A stretch of 64,000 nucleotides of DNA from Cannabis sativa. Lineage: Eukaryota > Streptophyta > Magnoliopsida > Rosales > Cannabaceae. The translations under genes were made by a program, and so were the position numbers. Of the stretch, positions 20,911-33,691 are shown in pieces; within the stretch, counting starts at the first letter, position 1; each line of letters starts with the position of its first letter. The stretch spans positions 63,008,211-63,072,210 of the forward strand of contig NC_083604.1 of NCBI RefSeq assembly GCF_029168945.1, in the 5' to 3' direction. A model generated the notes under the pieces. That model was not told the DNA's origin and made no database searches. It worked only from the letters and a program-made list of their open reading frames with translations.

Positions 20911-22588
20911 CAGTTTTTGAGTGTGGTACGAAGCTTGATTGTGTATATGGAAAACGTCTAGGGAATTATTTGGATTTAAATCTATAATTTTGTCAATAGT
21001 TGAATGAGATATTTTGAGTTTCTTATACACTGCCGCAATTTATGCAATTAAACATTCAGCTAGGAATTTTTCTGGGGTAGGTTGCCGAATTAAATAAATA
21101 GAAAAATATTGAATAAGCCAACTTGCTTACTCACATGTGTTTTTTTTTTAGATGAAGCTTACATGTGTTTTCTCCTCATTGGAATCAACCCTATTTAAAT
21201 GTTGTTGTGCTGTGTTAATGTACTATATTCATCATAATTCTTAATTTATTAGTTTAGGAATGCACAAGACCATCTCTTATAAATTGAGTATAATATTGTT
21301 GACTATTTTTTGTAGTAGTATTAGGTGTAAACCAGTACCTACAGATTGTGGTCTAATAAATTGAGCAGTGTGGCCTAACAAGTATGGTAAATTTAACACA
21401 TTTTGCATTACTATTAAAAGTATTATTTTGTTAAAAGTAGCTTAAGAAAATAATAATATACCATTTTTATATATAGGATTCTATTAATGGTGATACTCTA
21501 TCGTAGACGTAGTTGGAGTGGCTTCTTTATAGATTTATATACAAATTCATCTATTACTTTATCTTTTTCCAACCCATCATTTCATTTTATATCTACATTT
21601 GTCTTTTTAAGTGACTACACACGAATTGAAGTGGGATTAAATTATCTATACATACTAGTACTACATAAAATCACTGCTTGAATAGTCGCTCTCTTTCAAG
21701 TTCCCTACATACACTACTCCTTGTCGGTGGTCAACATGAATTACCAATTCTTGACTTGCACTTTTCTCTTTTCATTTTTCTAAGAATCCTCTTGTATAAA
21801 ATGACCTGTTTATTTCTATATATACATACAAAATCATGCACTAGTTGCGTTTGCATTTGATATTTTTTAATTCCTACTACACCACACGTGTTTGAAGTGG
21901 AGTCTTATACTAGACCACATTGGTTTATTTATTCCATAACATCAATAATGAGTGGACCTCGCAGTTTCCTACCACTATCTTTGTTTTTTTATTATTATTA
22001 TTATTAAAAAAAATACCATTATCTTGGTTTTACACCTATTTAAGGTTTTTTTCTTTTATTTTCTGAGCACTGTTTTTATTTAGTCTTTCTTTTACTAAGA
22101 AATAATAATAATAATTAAATTAACGAGAGTTTCCATTTAATTATCTATTTAAATTTGGCAATTTACACCTCGCGCGCTTCTGTATTTATTTATGACTAAT
22201 ATTCATTTGGATAATTTTTTTCTTTGCAATGTTCATTTGGATAAATGTTAATTATTTGTTTCTTTAATCTTTTTTCTTTCTTTCTGCTGTCGGTGGTTTA
22301 TAAGTGGAAGCCATGAAAATCATTGTAATTGGCTAGACAGGAACAAAAATATTCACTAACACAAAATAACATAGAAATCAAAGTGAAATAAAAAACACGT
22401 TAGTTAATTATTTACACTAAAATGGAAAATGAAAGAAAAGAATTGAAGTTAAGTGTCGGCAATCACCGGAATGCATTTATTATACAAAACAACCTAAAGA
22501 AATATTCGAAATTCTCTTTTTGTACTGTAACTCATGAATTTATTTAAAACTGGGAAAAAAAATTAATAATATATTAAAACCTAATTAA
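20601..22588. other. Intergenic region between convergent genes
   Basis: It contains the 3' UTRs of the ARM/TPR and GT47 genes, a T run of about 30 at 20880-20910, and AT-rich sequence without coding signal. No small gene could be supported; the short frames here have no recognisable composition. Confidence 0.55.
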
Positions 22589-24130
22589 TTAAGCTAATTT
22601 GAACTGTACGTGGTTGGCAAGCGCCGCCAAAGCCACGTCGACGGCGTCTTCAAACCCGGTTCCAGTGGCGTTCGGGTGTGTATACGTCAACCTCGGGATC
22701 AACCCTATAACTTTCTCTCTCATCCGCTCCACTCTCTCTCCAGGAATCTTGGCAAGCTCTTCCTCGATTCTCCGGCTGTCCTCGCTCTTCTCATCGAAGA
22801 AGACCGAGTACTCACTTGTATCCTCCGGCAAAAACCACCGGTACTGGCTATATGCCGTGTGCTGCGAGAAGAACACGGGAATACAACCGGCGAGGACCGA
22901 GTCAAACGTTGACCGCCGCGTGAACGAGTCCCCGGGCGCCTGGAGACAGAAAACGGACCGGCTCATGACGCCAATCACATGGGCCGGGTCGTGACACTTA
23001 GACCCGCATTTCAAGAGCTCGCACCGGGTCGACCCAGCGCATTGAGTGATCAACTCGTCTCTTATGGCCGCCTTCTCCAGACCCTTCCTGGGCCCACCGA
23101 TGAACGAGAACAGGTGGGGCCGCTTCGAATTCCTAACCTTTTCCTGCCACGTAAGCACCTCTTGCCACGTGGACGGGTGGAAGTATGAAGGGTAAGGAAT
23201 ACCGTGCTGGTTTGACCCTTGCCAGGGCTGCCTCTCCACTGTCAGCACCGTCATGTTTTTAACGGCGGGGAGGTTGAGGAGACAGTTGGCGCCGAAGTCG
23301 TTTCCCTTTGTATTCCTCATGAAATCCCATGCGGTGCGGCCTAGAGCAAGGAAGTGGTCCTTACCGTGGTTCCGTTTCCACCACGGCTTCTCTTGGAGAA
23401 AGTCAACCAATTGGACGGACAGCGCGTCCCGCTCCGTCAGATTGGTTTCGCGGAATTTGCTCGACGCGTCGAGACCGCCGTAGAAAGGAACGTAGAAGAT
23501 TGTTGCCCGCTCCGGATCCCACGTCCGGCACGCGTGATTCTCCACGCGCGCGTGGAAGATCATCTCGGCGATGAACTGGTGGGTGGCGTACCAGCTGGGC
23601 CTAGTTGAGGTGGACGGCGCCGAAGACGAGCCCAGTGGTGTGATGGGCCGGCCCAGACCGCGATTCGCGACGTGGGGGCACATGTCGGTGTAGACATTGA
23701 GTTTTCGGCAGCGTTGGAGAAGGGCGATGTTGAATTCTGGTGGCAAATCGTACACGTAGATGGACAGATTGCCGTTTTGGCAAGTCTGGACCCATGGTAG
23801 TTCAGCTTGTTTTCGTAAGAATCTGTTGTCGTTTTTGGTTAGTATTTCAACTGGGTGTAAGATTTTGTTGTCGTTTTTGGTGAGTGGGAATCGAAAGGAG
23901 AGGAGAAGAAACCATGCCAAGAGAAAGAGGATAACGAAAACAATGTATTTGAGGCGGGGATTGTTGTTGAGAGTATTAGTAATGAAGAAAGTTACTGATG
24001 GTGATTGATCTTTGCTGATTTTGCTGTTGTCGTAACAGTTCTTCTTCTTCTCCGCCGTCCATGAAGCTGGAGGGCTTTGCTTTCTGAAAAACATTAAAAC
24101 GAAGGGTCGTATGACGTGTAGGAGGAGCAA
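22589..24130 (-). CDS. GT47 exostosin-family glycosyltransferase, xyloglucan galactosyltransferase-like, 513 aa
   Basis: A type II membrane protein of the Golgi by layout: a short basic cytosolic tail, one transmembrane helix at about 61-80 (KYIVFVILFLLAWFLLLSF), a stem, then an exostosin domain from about 121 (LSIYVYDLPPEFN) to 480. Typical GT47 motifs are FIAEMIFHARV (186-196), ATIFYVPFYGG (209-219), the PHLFSFIGGPRKG region (338-350) and SFTRRSTFDSVLAGCIPVFF (402-421). Length and the lack of introns fit plant clade A, the MUR3/XLT2/KATAMARI relatives that add galactose or related sugars to xyloglucan. It looks closest to the XLT2 type, but the exact acceptor cannot be read from sequence. 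GC content is clearly higher than in its surroundings, normal for intronless plant genes. A second ATG at residue 13 is an alternative start. Confidence 0.9.
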   Translation of the reverse strand: MLLLHVIRPFVLMFFRKQSPPASWTAEKKKNCYDNSKISKDQSPSVTFFITNTLNNNPRLKYIVFVILFLLAWFLLLSFRFPLTKNDNKILHPVEILTKNDNRFLRKQAELPWVQTCQNGNLSIYVYDLPPEFNIALLQRCRKLNVYTDMCPHVANRGLGRPITPLGSSSAPSTSTRPSWYATHQFIAEMIFHARVENHACRTWDPERATIFYVPFYGGLDASSKFRETNLTERDALSVQLVDFLQEKPWWKRNHGKDHFLALGRTAWDFMRNTKGNDFGANCLLNLPAVKNMTVLTVERQPWQGSNQHGIPYPSYFHPSTWQEVLTWQEKVRNSKRPHLFSFIGGPRKGLEKAAIRDELITQCAGSTRCELLKCGSKCHDPAHVIGVMSRSVFCLQAPGDSFTRRSTFDSVLAGCIPVFFSQHTAYSQYRWFLPEDTSEYSVFFDEKSEDSRRIEEELAKIPGERVERMREKVIGLIPRLTYTHPNATGTGFEDAVDVALAALANHVQFKLA

Positions 24131-25775
24131 TCAAAACAAGAAAAGTGGTCTTTAATGGCGGTATTAGTGATAGACAGACAAGGGTGTGAACTTTTGTGAT
24201 ATTGAAGAAGAGCTATTAAAGCAGTCAGCAGTTTTTGGTGAGAAATTCAGGAAAATTTAATAAAAACAATTCAAATAAATAAAACTCCCAAATTATGTAG
24301 GGACGGATGATGAAGACGAAACTACTACTATCGTACGCAGATGACAAGGTTTTGGAGTCTTTCTAAGTATTCTACTCGAACAATACTTTTACAAACAATT
24401 AGATAAAGGGATTTACCATGTTGCCCTTTATATTGCTGTCTGTATTATTATTATTAGGTATAATAATTTCGTATGGGTACACTGGCATTATACAGCTTAA
24501 TTAAAATTCAAAATTTTATGCAAATATTCTTAAATAATATATGGTCTTCAATCATGAAAGCGCTCCAAATCAAAGAAAATGTTATAAGAAATACGTCTGA
24601 GGAATGACGACTTTACCGGGCGAGGTGTAGACTGGCAAATAGGCACTAAGGGTAATTGTGTAAAATGCGAAAAAACAAAATGAGAAAAGTGTGTGACCAC
24701 AGCACAGCATAAGGCAGAAAGTGCGTAATAATGGCAAATTGGTAATTACGGTGGGAAATTGAAGTTGAGCGAGACAAAAGAGGAGGACTTAAGCACATGC
24801 AGCTTCTACGTGTTCCAATCCCCAAAGACATCGGTTACTAAATAAGCATTAACAGTTCAACGACAAACAGTAACTTAAAAACTAGGAGCAATAATTAATT
24901 AGACTAATACAGATATGCTGGGCCGACTGGGCGGCTGTGTGTATGAACATTGTCTATTTATATTTCCAAACAATTTTATTTTATTAAAATTATATAAAAA
25001 AACTGTGTATAGAAATAATTATGAGGTTTAATTGTATCGTAGTAAATATAGATGTTTGAAAATTGGTTCTTAAACATTTTTTTACTAATTAATCCGCAAA
25101 ACATAACTTTTGACAAAGTGTTCTTTAAACTTGAACAATACTAAACGCCAGTTTAGTACAGTTGTCCTGTGGGAAAAATAGTTGTAGCTGTGCTGTGAAG
25201 AAAAAAAACTGTAGCAGAATTGTGGAGAAAATCTGAGGTAAGTGTTTGATAAATTATAATTTTTAAAGTGCTGCGAGTTGTTAAAGTTTTATTATAATAA
25301 TGATAATATTTTAATCTAGTTCGTTATAATCACAAATATATATAAAAAAATATGTTATATAAAATTTTTATTTTTTAATATATTTTTAATTATTTTTTTC
25401 TATAGTATAAATTTATATGCATTTGATAAAAATAATTTTTAATATTTTTATATTATATTTTTATCATTTGTAAAAGATAAAATTGTAGATTATAAGAAAC
25501 ATAAATTCATATTATTTGTTAATAATACAAATATAAATATAAAATATTTTTTAAAATAAAAAAAATTAGAAATTAAAATATTATTTATTTTTAAATATTT
25601 TTTCATTTAAAATTATTTTTATTTTTTATAATATATAATAAATAATTAAATAAATTTTTAGTAAAAATAATTTATTATAGAATCTTTTAATCAAAATAGT
25701 TTTTTCTAAAGGTTGGGTTGTACCAGCGGTAGCTTTTCTATAAATTCTTCAATAAGCTGGTTTTTAACTGCTTAC
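24131..25775. other. Upstream region of the GT47 gene and AT-rich spacer
   Basis: No gene seen. From about 25140 the sequence (ACTAAACGCCAGTTTAGT, then TAAGTGTTTGATAAATTAT) resembles one arm of a MITE whose other arm could be at 26404-26490 (ACCAAACACTTTTTTGTC, ending GTCAAACGAGCCC). If so, the hAT-like element inserted into it. The arms are poorly conserved, so this is tentative. The last eight bases are the hAT target duplication. Confidence 0.45.
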
Positions 25776-26403
25776 CAGGGCCGTCTCAAGGTGTTAAGAG
25801 GCCTATGGCGAAATCGAAAACGGGACCTTTTTTTATAAAAAATTAAAATAAATATTTTTTTTATTATTTTTGCTCTGAGGTATTATTTATTATTGAATTA
25901 TTGACACAATATAATTAACTATTTTATCTCCATATAATAAATAATTTTTTTCACACATAACCAAACTTAATGTAATATTTGATTATAATTAATAGCATCT
26001 TTATTGAAGTGTTATATATTTTAGGACTTTTATATAAAAAAAAAAAAAATCAATACTATGTAAAAAATTATGTTAATTTTTTTTTAATATATGTTATAAG
26101 TTTTTATAAATTTAAGAAGTTAAATAAATTAATAAATGTACTTTTTATTTAAGTTATACTATTCTTGTTAGTTATTTTTTTAAAAATATTTGATTTATTT
26201 ATTTTTCTTTTGAAGAAAGATCATCAACTTTATTAATTGCAATTGAAACCAAAATTGTGCTGTAAGCTTTTTTATGAAAATTGTTGAACCAAAATTTATA
26301 TATATATATTTTATATATATTGTTAATTTTAGTTTTTCGGGGCCTCCAAAATTGTGGGGCCAGGGGCCTCAACCCCGGCTGCCCCACCCTACGGCCGGCC
26401 ATG
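25776..26403. mobile_element. Non-autonomous hAT-like DNA transposon, 628 bp
   Basis: The ends are CAGGGCCGTC... and ...CGGCCGGCCATG, so the terminal inverted repeats match at 7 of the first 8 bases (CAGGGCCG and CATGGCCG). The perfect 8-bp duplication CTGCTTAC (25768-25775 and 26404-26411) is the hAT signature. The interior is AT-rich with no transposase frame. The right end is GC-rich and open on the plus strand by chance. Confidence 0.8.
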
Positions 26404-26489
26404 CTGCTTACCAAACACTTTTTTGTCACAGTTTTTTTGAAAAAGCAGCTTTTAGCTTTTTTAAAAGTTGTGTCAAACGAGCCCTAAGT

Positions 26490-26940
26490 ACTGCAATGGT
26501 AATTTTGTTGCTTCATCTCCGATGGAAGATGTATAATTGTGTTATATTTGGCACAAAAAATAGTTTTGTGGTAAATTTACACCAAAATTTTAGCTTTGTA
26601 CTCTAATGCACTATTATAAAATTTTGATGTAAAATTTAATATCTAATTAATATGTTATTAAAAAAAATAAAATCTAATAACTTTATAATCAATTTTATTA
26701 TTATTATTTTAATGTGTAAGACAATAAAAAAAATAATATAAATATTTCATAATTTAATGTAATAGTTAAATACACTAATAAAATAATAGAAATGACATGA
26801 ATATAAATGAAAAAGTAGTGCATTTATTGTAATATAAATTTTACATCATAGCAAATGTTGTGCTAAATTTGGCATAAAATTTACTATGTGCCAAATTTAC
26901 ATCACTTTTTCGCACACCATTAATAGAGCACACTTTTTGT
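26490..26940. mobile_element. MITE-like inverted-repeat element
   Basis: The left arm (about 26493-26600: CAATGGTAATTTTG, GATGTATAATTG, ATTTGGCACAAAA) is roughly the reverse complement of the right arm (about 26820-26940: TTTGGCATAAAAT, TGTGCCAAATTTACATCAC, CACACCATTAAT). Size, AT-rich interior and arm sequence fit a PIF/Harbinger-type MITE. The ends and duplication could not be fixed. Confidence 0.45.
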
Positions 26941-27299
26941 TAAATGAGGTATATTTTAGCTTTTCACTACTTATTTACACTTCTATTAGAGATACTTTTA
27001 TATTTACTTATTTATATTCTTTTAACATTTTATTTTGGTTAATTTTAAATATTTTCTTTTTTATTTATTTTAATAATTTAATTTATTTATTTTTTTCAAT
27101 AAATTTTCATATATATTGTTAAATATTTAAAATGTAATTTATTTATATGTATATTTTAGTAGGGAATTTAACATGTTATACTAAAAAAATTACACAAGCT
27201 TTATAACTATACTATCATATTATAAATTTTTTAAATATTTTTTTTAATTCTTTTTCATTCCAAAAATACCTTTCTTTAAAACTAAAAAAAAACTCTCAT

Positions 27300-27427
<128 letters not shown>

Positions 27428-27547
27428 GCCGGACCTCAACCACGACCTTAGACCTCAGGCCAGACATTCATTTCTCCACCACGACCTCAGGCCGAACCTC
27501 CCACACACTAAACCAACGTCCCCATTCATTTTTCTCACCCAAAAGCA

Positions 27548-29876
27548 ATGGGTAAGTACTTTTTATGAAAAATATTATTAGTTTTTATTATATTTATTGT
27601 AATTTGTATGGATATGCACATTCTTGATTGTATTTTGTACACTTTGTGTTTTGATTTGAAAGTAGACTATGATCTATTTTTTGTATTTTTTTTTCTTGGT
27701 TTTTTATTTTTTTGCGATGTTTAAACGATAATTGGCAATTTTGTGCAATTTTCAAAGGTTATGGATGAATCTATGCGACATTTGAACGATGCTATTGCAA
27801 TTTTGTGCAACCGAAATCAATAATTTTATACGATTTATGGGCAATTTTTGCGCGATGTTTGCGTGATTTTCACTTGTTGTGTTTCTTGTGCGACATTATG
27901 CGATATATTTTTTTCTTGTGTGATTATTGCGGGATATTGTTTAATTTTTTATGGATATCTTGTTGCCTTTTGTTTGCGACATTATGCAATATGTTTTATT
28001 TCATGTGCAATTATTGTGAGATATGATATGCTGATGTTTTCTGTTTATTTTTGTTTTGTTTGTGGTTTTTTTTTTGATAGATTCAATTGCATTTGTGCCT
28101 ATACTATATGATGATGTTTGGACTATGGAGGGTTTTAACTGGGTATTCAATTCCCCAAAAAGTAAGACAATGATGTTTGACATTGACACTACATTAGAAA
28201 AAGTGCATGAAGTTTTGTATGAAGAGTTGGATGTGGATTATTTGGTGTATGAACTGAAATTAGAATTTTGTTACATGTACATGAAAGACACCAAGTTTCC
28301 ACCACAGGTTTAAGTGAAAGATAGTCAACTACGAGTGTTCTTGAGCATGAAGGCCAAAATGAGTGGACAACTTGTTGCCACTATTTGTGACTAAGGTGTG
28401 AAAGAATGTGAATTTAGAGCCTACTCCCCCAAATGCTCCCCCAACTGTAACCCTTCGAAGTTTGGTTGGGACCTTTGTCCCTGAAACTGATCTGTGGGTT
28501 GGTTTGAATTGGCAACTTTCTACTAATATAGATGATCACAGAGCCAATATTGCATTTGGTCATTCAGATGAGTTTGATGCTCCCTTTTACAACAACGATC
28601 CTGAGGTATATTTAGGTGGGAATGAATATGTGGCTATAGAGGTACCTCCCCTGAGGATAAAACTAACTCCAAGTAACCAAGGAGAGCGATAAAGAAAACC
28701 CTCCCGTAGTGAGAATTACCAAATACCAGGAGCTAGTAGTAATTGGCCATGTCATTCTATAAGTACTCCTTCAGTTTCTACAAAATTGAGACCTCTTATG
28801 TGGACAAGATAAGACATATAAGAAAATAATGTGTATACAATATCTCTTAGTGGCACGCCTTTAGGGGAGATATATCTTGGCAAGTTGGACAAAACAGAAA
28901 GAAGAATTGAAGAATGTAGTGGGAAGGTATGTACTGCAAAAGAATTTTGAGTGGATGTAAGTAAGTCTGGCACTGATGTGTTTTACGTTACTTGCATGGA
29001 TGAAAATTATAAAATGGAAATTAAGGGGGAAGAAGAAGGCACATGTGAAATGTTTGAGATTACTGTGTTCCACAATGAACACACATGTAACCTGGATCTT
29101 AGAAATTCTAATCACCGTCAAGTAGCACCGTGAGTTATTAGGCGCATTATTAAGAACAAGTACACATCAGATGGAACTAACTACAAGGAAAAAGACATAC
29201 AGAGGGATATGTTTGATGAGTATGGCATCAATATGAGTTATGAGAAGGCTTGGAGGTGTAGAGAGAATGAATTTATGTATGTGAGGGGTACTCCAGTAGA
29301 ATCTTATACGAAGTTATATGGTTACTTCTACATGCTAGAACAGAAGAATCTAGGTACTATTACTGACATTGTGAGAGAGGATGACCGATTCAAGTACTAT
29401 TTTTTGTCACTCGATGCTTGTAGGAGGGGATTTAAGTTTTGTCATCCTGTGATTAGTATTAACGGAACATTCTTGAAGACAAAGTATGGGCGCGCAATGT
29501 TAGTTGTTGTTGCGTACGATTCAAACAACCAATTATTTTCGGTAGGCTTTGCAATTATTAACAGTGAGAATCACGACTCTTGGAAGTATTTCTTGTGGTA
29601 GTTAAAGAAAGCCATTGGGGTGGTTGAAAACCTTATGTTCATATCGGATAGGCATCAAAGCATTGAACATGTTGTTGAGGCTGTTTTCCCAGAAGCATGC
29701 CACTGTGCATGCTTTAAGCATATTACTATGAATGTCGTTCACAAGTTCAAGACTAATGTATGCAACAAGAAAATATGGCTTGTAGCTTACGCATGGAACA
29801 AGACAAAATGTGATAGACATTTTGAGGTGCTCAAACAAATGGATCCTACCATTGCTACATACGTCGAGCAAATAGG
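27548..29876 (+). pseudogene. Mutator-like (MULE) transposase pseudogene, 3'-truncated
   Basis: The start can be reconstructed. ATGG at 27548-27551 is followed by a GTAAGT donor, and an acceptor ends at 28080, giving MDSIAFVPILYDDVWTMEGF and onward. The frame then carries many stops (for example 28312, the TAG at 28813, TGA at 29131, TAG at 29601). A MuDR-type zinc-binding region is recognisable near 28978-29110 (FYVTCMDENY, then HNEHTCNL). The MULE catalytic domain follows (FKFCHPVISINGTFLKTKYG, then LMFISDRHQSIEHVVEAVFP, then ACFKHI). The first catalytic Asp, normally in a D-G-T-x-L motif, is Asn here (INGTFL). Near 29870 the coding sequence runs straight into a copia integrase, so the 3' half, including any SWIM finger, is lost. 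Confidence 0.85.
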
Positions 29877-31348
29877 GTTTAAAAATCAAGTTGAACTTCA
29901 ACTAGGCTTACCCATCATGCAAATAGAATTTGATTGGGGAAGAGAATAACAATTATTGACCCACTTTCTGCAACAATCTGGTATTGTTCACAAAGTCTCT
30001 TGCCCTCACACACATGAATAAAATGGAATTGTGAAGAGGAAACATAAGCACATAGTTGAGAGTGGATTAACTCTTCTTTCTCTGGCTAGTATGCCTCTTA
30101 AATTCTAGGATGAGACTTACAGGTCTGTTGTATTTCTCATCAACAGAATGCCCTCTCCACTTATCAATAACTTAAGAAGTTCTATTTAATGTCAAACATG
30201 ATTACTCTTCCCTCAAGGTGTTTGGTTGCTTATACTATCCAAATCTTAGACCATCTAACAAGGTCAAACTTCAATATAGGTCTCAACCATGCACCTTTCT
30301 TAGGGATAGCCTAGGTCACAAAGGCTATAAATATCTTTCAAATGATGGAAGAGTGTACATTTCTAGAGATGTCCTATTTGATGAGCTTGTTTTTCCCTTT
30401 GCATCACAAAACACACAAAATCCTACTTCCAATTCAAGCTCACAGCCTGCTACTTCAGCTGTTCCCAATAGGATACCTCATCCATTTCCTCCTCCTTGCT
30501 TCAACCAATCCATGCAATTTGTTCCTCAGGCTCCTAATCAACCTCTTACCAATGTTTTGAATACCGGTAACACTGCTGTCAAGACACAAACTAATGTTAA
30601 TAATGTAGATGCTCACATAGAAGTTGCAGCAACTTGTGGCTCCTCTAATCAGGAACTGATTGCTTCTTTACCTATTCAGCCTCAACTTTCTACCACAAAT
30701 TTTTATATTGAGTCTACTGCACTTGCTCCTGCTCAAGTTCCAACTATTGTGCCTACACAAGAACCTACTGCTGCACCAGGTGATCTCACTGTTAATCAGC
30801 CTACTCAGACTTCTGATGATCCCATTGTTATCAATCATCCTATGAAAATAAGAGGCAAGTCAGGTATCAGAAAGCCAAAGTTTCTAATGGCTTCTCTCAC
30901 TCTAGCTTCAGTCAAAAGTGCTTTAAAGGATTTTAAATGGTTTGCTGCTATGGCTGATAAAAATAATGCCTTGAAGAAAAATAAAACATACAGTCTAGTT
31001 AATCTACCCCCCATTAGAGAGCCTATATGTTGCAAATGGGTGTTTCGAGTAAAAGAAAATGCTGATGGTTCTGTTGATAGGCTTAAGGCTAGGCTTGTAG
31101 CCAAAGGATATCATCAACAAGCTGGATTTGACTTTCATGAAACATTCAGCCCTGTGGTAAAACCTGTCACCATAAGAATGGTTCTCACCATTGCTCTATC
31201 TAAAACTTGGACTATAAGGCAACTAGATGCGAATAATGCCTTCCTTAATGGGGATCTTAATGAAGACATTTACATGGTTCAACTCCCAGGGTTTGTTGAT
31301 CTTAAATATGCCAACAAAGTGTGCAAATTACACAAGGCAATCTATGGT
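29877..31348 (+). pseudogene. Copia integrase C-half and RT N-half, broken
   Basis: Begins within integrase (VELQLGLPIMQIEFDWGRE, then LTHFLQQSGIVHKVSCPHTH), with several stops before 30218. An open stretch of integrase C-terminus follows (VFGCLYYPNLRPSNKVKLQY, GHKGYKYLSNDGRVYISRDV), then a Pro/Thr-rich linker and RT (WVFRVKENADGSVDRLKARL, RQLDANNAFLNGDL, KLHKAIYG). The frame from 30218 is open up to the solo LTR at 31349, suggesting modest age. Confidence 0.9.
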
Positions 31349-32492
31349 TGTTGCGATATTTTGTACACGCAAGTGTACGTATCGTTTCAAGTAGTAAACT
31401 CACCAGGAGTGAGGCCGATCCCACATGGAGTGCAGTTAAGTACGTGAAAATTAAACCTTTACTTCTATTTGGTTGAATGGAAATTAAGAAAGAATTAAAA
31501 ATAAGGAACTAGTAAGAAACAATTATTCAAGAAAATGGACAGTTAATAAAAACTAGGGCTTCGATTTAAATTGTTTCTATTGATTATGACCTAATATGAT
31601 TATCTTCGTAATATTAATTTCTATGCAATAGCATGTTTACTAAGGTAATTTATAGTCTTCTCAGATATATAAATCTCAATTACATGCAAACTTTCTACTC
31701 TCGTGATAAATTTAACATGCAACAGGTATTAAACACAGAAACCTTATAAGCTATCTAAACCATATAGGTACTCTGGCCCTATATCGAAATTCAGTTTTAT
31801 TTTACTATAGCATAATTGACACTCACTTCTCAGATCTCGAATAAAAATCATAGACAGTTAATTGGTGGCCAGACAATTAAAAGTAAATAAGTACGAATGA
31901 AATAAAATACATAGAAATTAGGGGGAAAATAAATCATATTAAAACCATAAAACAATGTTAAACAATTTCCATCTAACCCTAATAAAGTGTTTAGCTACAC
32001 AAGTTCATGGAAGCAAAATCACACATATTAACTTTAAGAAAGAGAAGAAGATAGAGAACAAAATAATGCTGAAAACCCTCTGCAGAATGCCTCCAGTATT
32101 GACTTCTGTCTCTGAAATTCGTACTTCATGCTGCGGCCCGTGTTGGAGGTGATTTTTCTACTGCGTCGACTGATAGTATTTTGGCCATAACTCTCTCAAT
32201 ATTGCTCGGAATTGGACGATTCAAGATGTTGCGGAAAGATAAAAGAGAGATATAGAACTTTTATGTTTTGAATTTTTCCAAAATCTAATCAGATTTGAAT
32301 TTTCAGCTATTTTAAATATCATGATATTTTTATCTTTTTCCCATCGTTTTCTCTGATATTTTTCTAATCTTCTTCTATTTTAAATCTGCACAAATAAAAG
32401 ATAACAAGCGTAAAAATGCTCCAAACACGATGAAAACTCAATTAAAAATATACTAAACTTAATCTAAAATTAATACTAAAAATAACCTAACA
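31349..32492 (-). repeat. Ty3-type solo LTR inside copia RT
   Basis: 1144 bp, TGTTGCG...CCTAACA on the plus strand, the reverse complement of the LTR family at 4211-5449. Flanked by the perfect duplication ATGGT (31344-31348 and 32493-32497). Deleting the LTR and one duplication restores the RT reading KLHKAIYG + LKQALRAWFEK. No internal element sequence is attached, so it is a solo LTR. Confidence 0.93.
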
Positions 32493-32497
32493 ATGGT

Positions 32498-32781
32498 CTC
32501 AAACAGGCGCTTAGAGCTTGGTTTGAGAAGGTGGCTACTACTCTCATTTAGCTTGGATTTAAACCAGCCAAGATAAATTATTCACTATTTACTTTCATCA
32601 CAGAAACCATCACCATCTATATTCTCATCTATGAAGATGACATCCTCATCATAGGAAGTCACCCTGCAAAAGTTTCCTCTTTAATTGCTGCTCTAAACTT
32701 TAAATTTGCACTAAAAGATCTTGGTGTCATGAATTGTTTCCTTGGGATTCAGGCTATTTATACATCAGATGGTATGGTTCT
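32498..32781 (+). pseudogene. Copia RT, central part
   Basis: Continues LKQALRAWFEKVATTLI, then a stop, then FKPAKINYSLFTFITETITI, the catalytic motif, and FALKDLGVMNCFLGIQAIYT ending SDGMV. The usual YVDD is YEDD here (IYEDDILIIG). It stops at the GTTCT duplication where the next insert begins. Confidence 0.88.
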
Positions 32782-33691
32782 TGATGTCGCCTAATTAGTT
32801 ACATTGCGGTCGCGGTAGTAAACGGGCTATATGTCGTATCCTCAGGGAGGTAAATTACCACTAAAGATTAGTTTAGTAAGTAGAAAATGATAGAAATGTG
32901 AATGAATTAAAAATAATAAAATGGTGAGTGAAAGGGTGTGATCAGATAAAAAGCTTGGTAAGGTAGAAATGTAGTTATGCAAATCTTATTCTAATACCGA
33001 TATTAATCCAAAATGCAGTTGCAATTCTACACCATTAATTACAACTGAAAGATATATATAATAAAAGCGCAAATTAAATAATCTTGCATAAATTGAATCT
33101 CACCTCTAACTTAACAAAATATCATATTATATATCATAAATCGACAAAATACCACTATTGGCAGAATGCAGTAAACGACATACAATATAATAAATATACC
33201 AAAATATTAATAGCCTAACTTACATAAGAAAAGCATGACTGAATTTATATAAAAGATACTATTAACTTTGGAAGAAAAATTAGAAGATGAAGAACAATTT
33301 AATAAATGAGATATGGAGATGAAGCACAAAAGAATCAATATCAATAATAGAAATAAGAATTACAAAAACTACACTCTAACCTCACCAATATTACTATTCT
33401 AATACACTCATTTTTGTCACTAAAATAAGTATAGATAAAATAGTAATAAGAGAGAAAAATAAAATGACAAAATAATTTTCTACTCTCTCTAAAATCTGAT
33501 GCCTTTTATACTCTCATGGACTCTTATTTACAGTGAACATTTGCTCCCAAATTCATATTTTTCGTGTGTTATCTAGTGGAGAAAATGGCTTAAAAAGCTG
33601 ATGAAAGAGTAGTTCATGCTTGTCATTTCAGCTGGAGAAAATGGGAATGAGAGACAGAGGACACGTGTTGTGCTTCTACTGGTAGCGTCAG

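Noticed and set aside
22599..24008. Several plus-strand ORFs opposite the GT47 gene
   Set aside because: They are shadows of a GC-rich coding strand; composition and lack of homology-like motifs speak against them.
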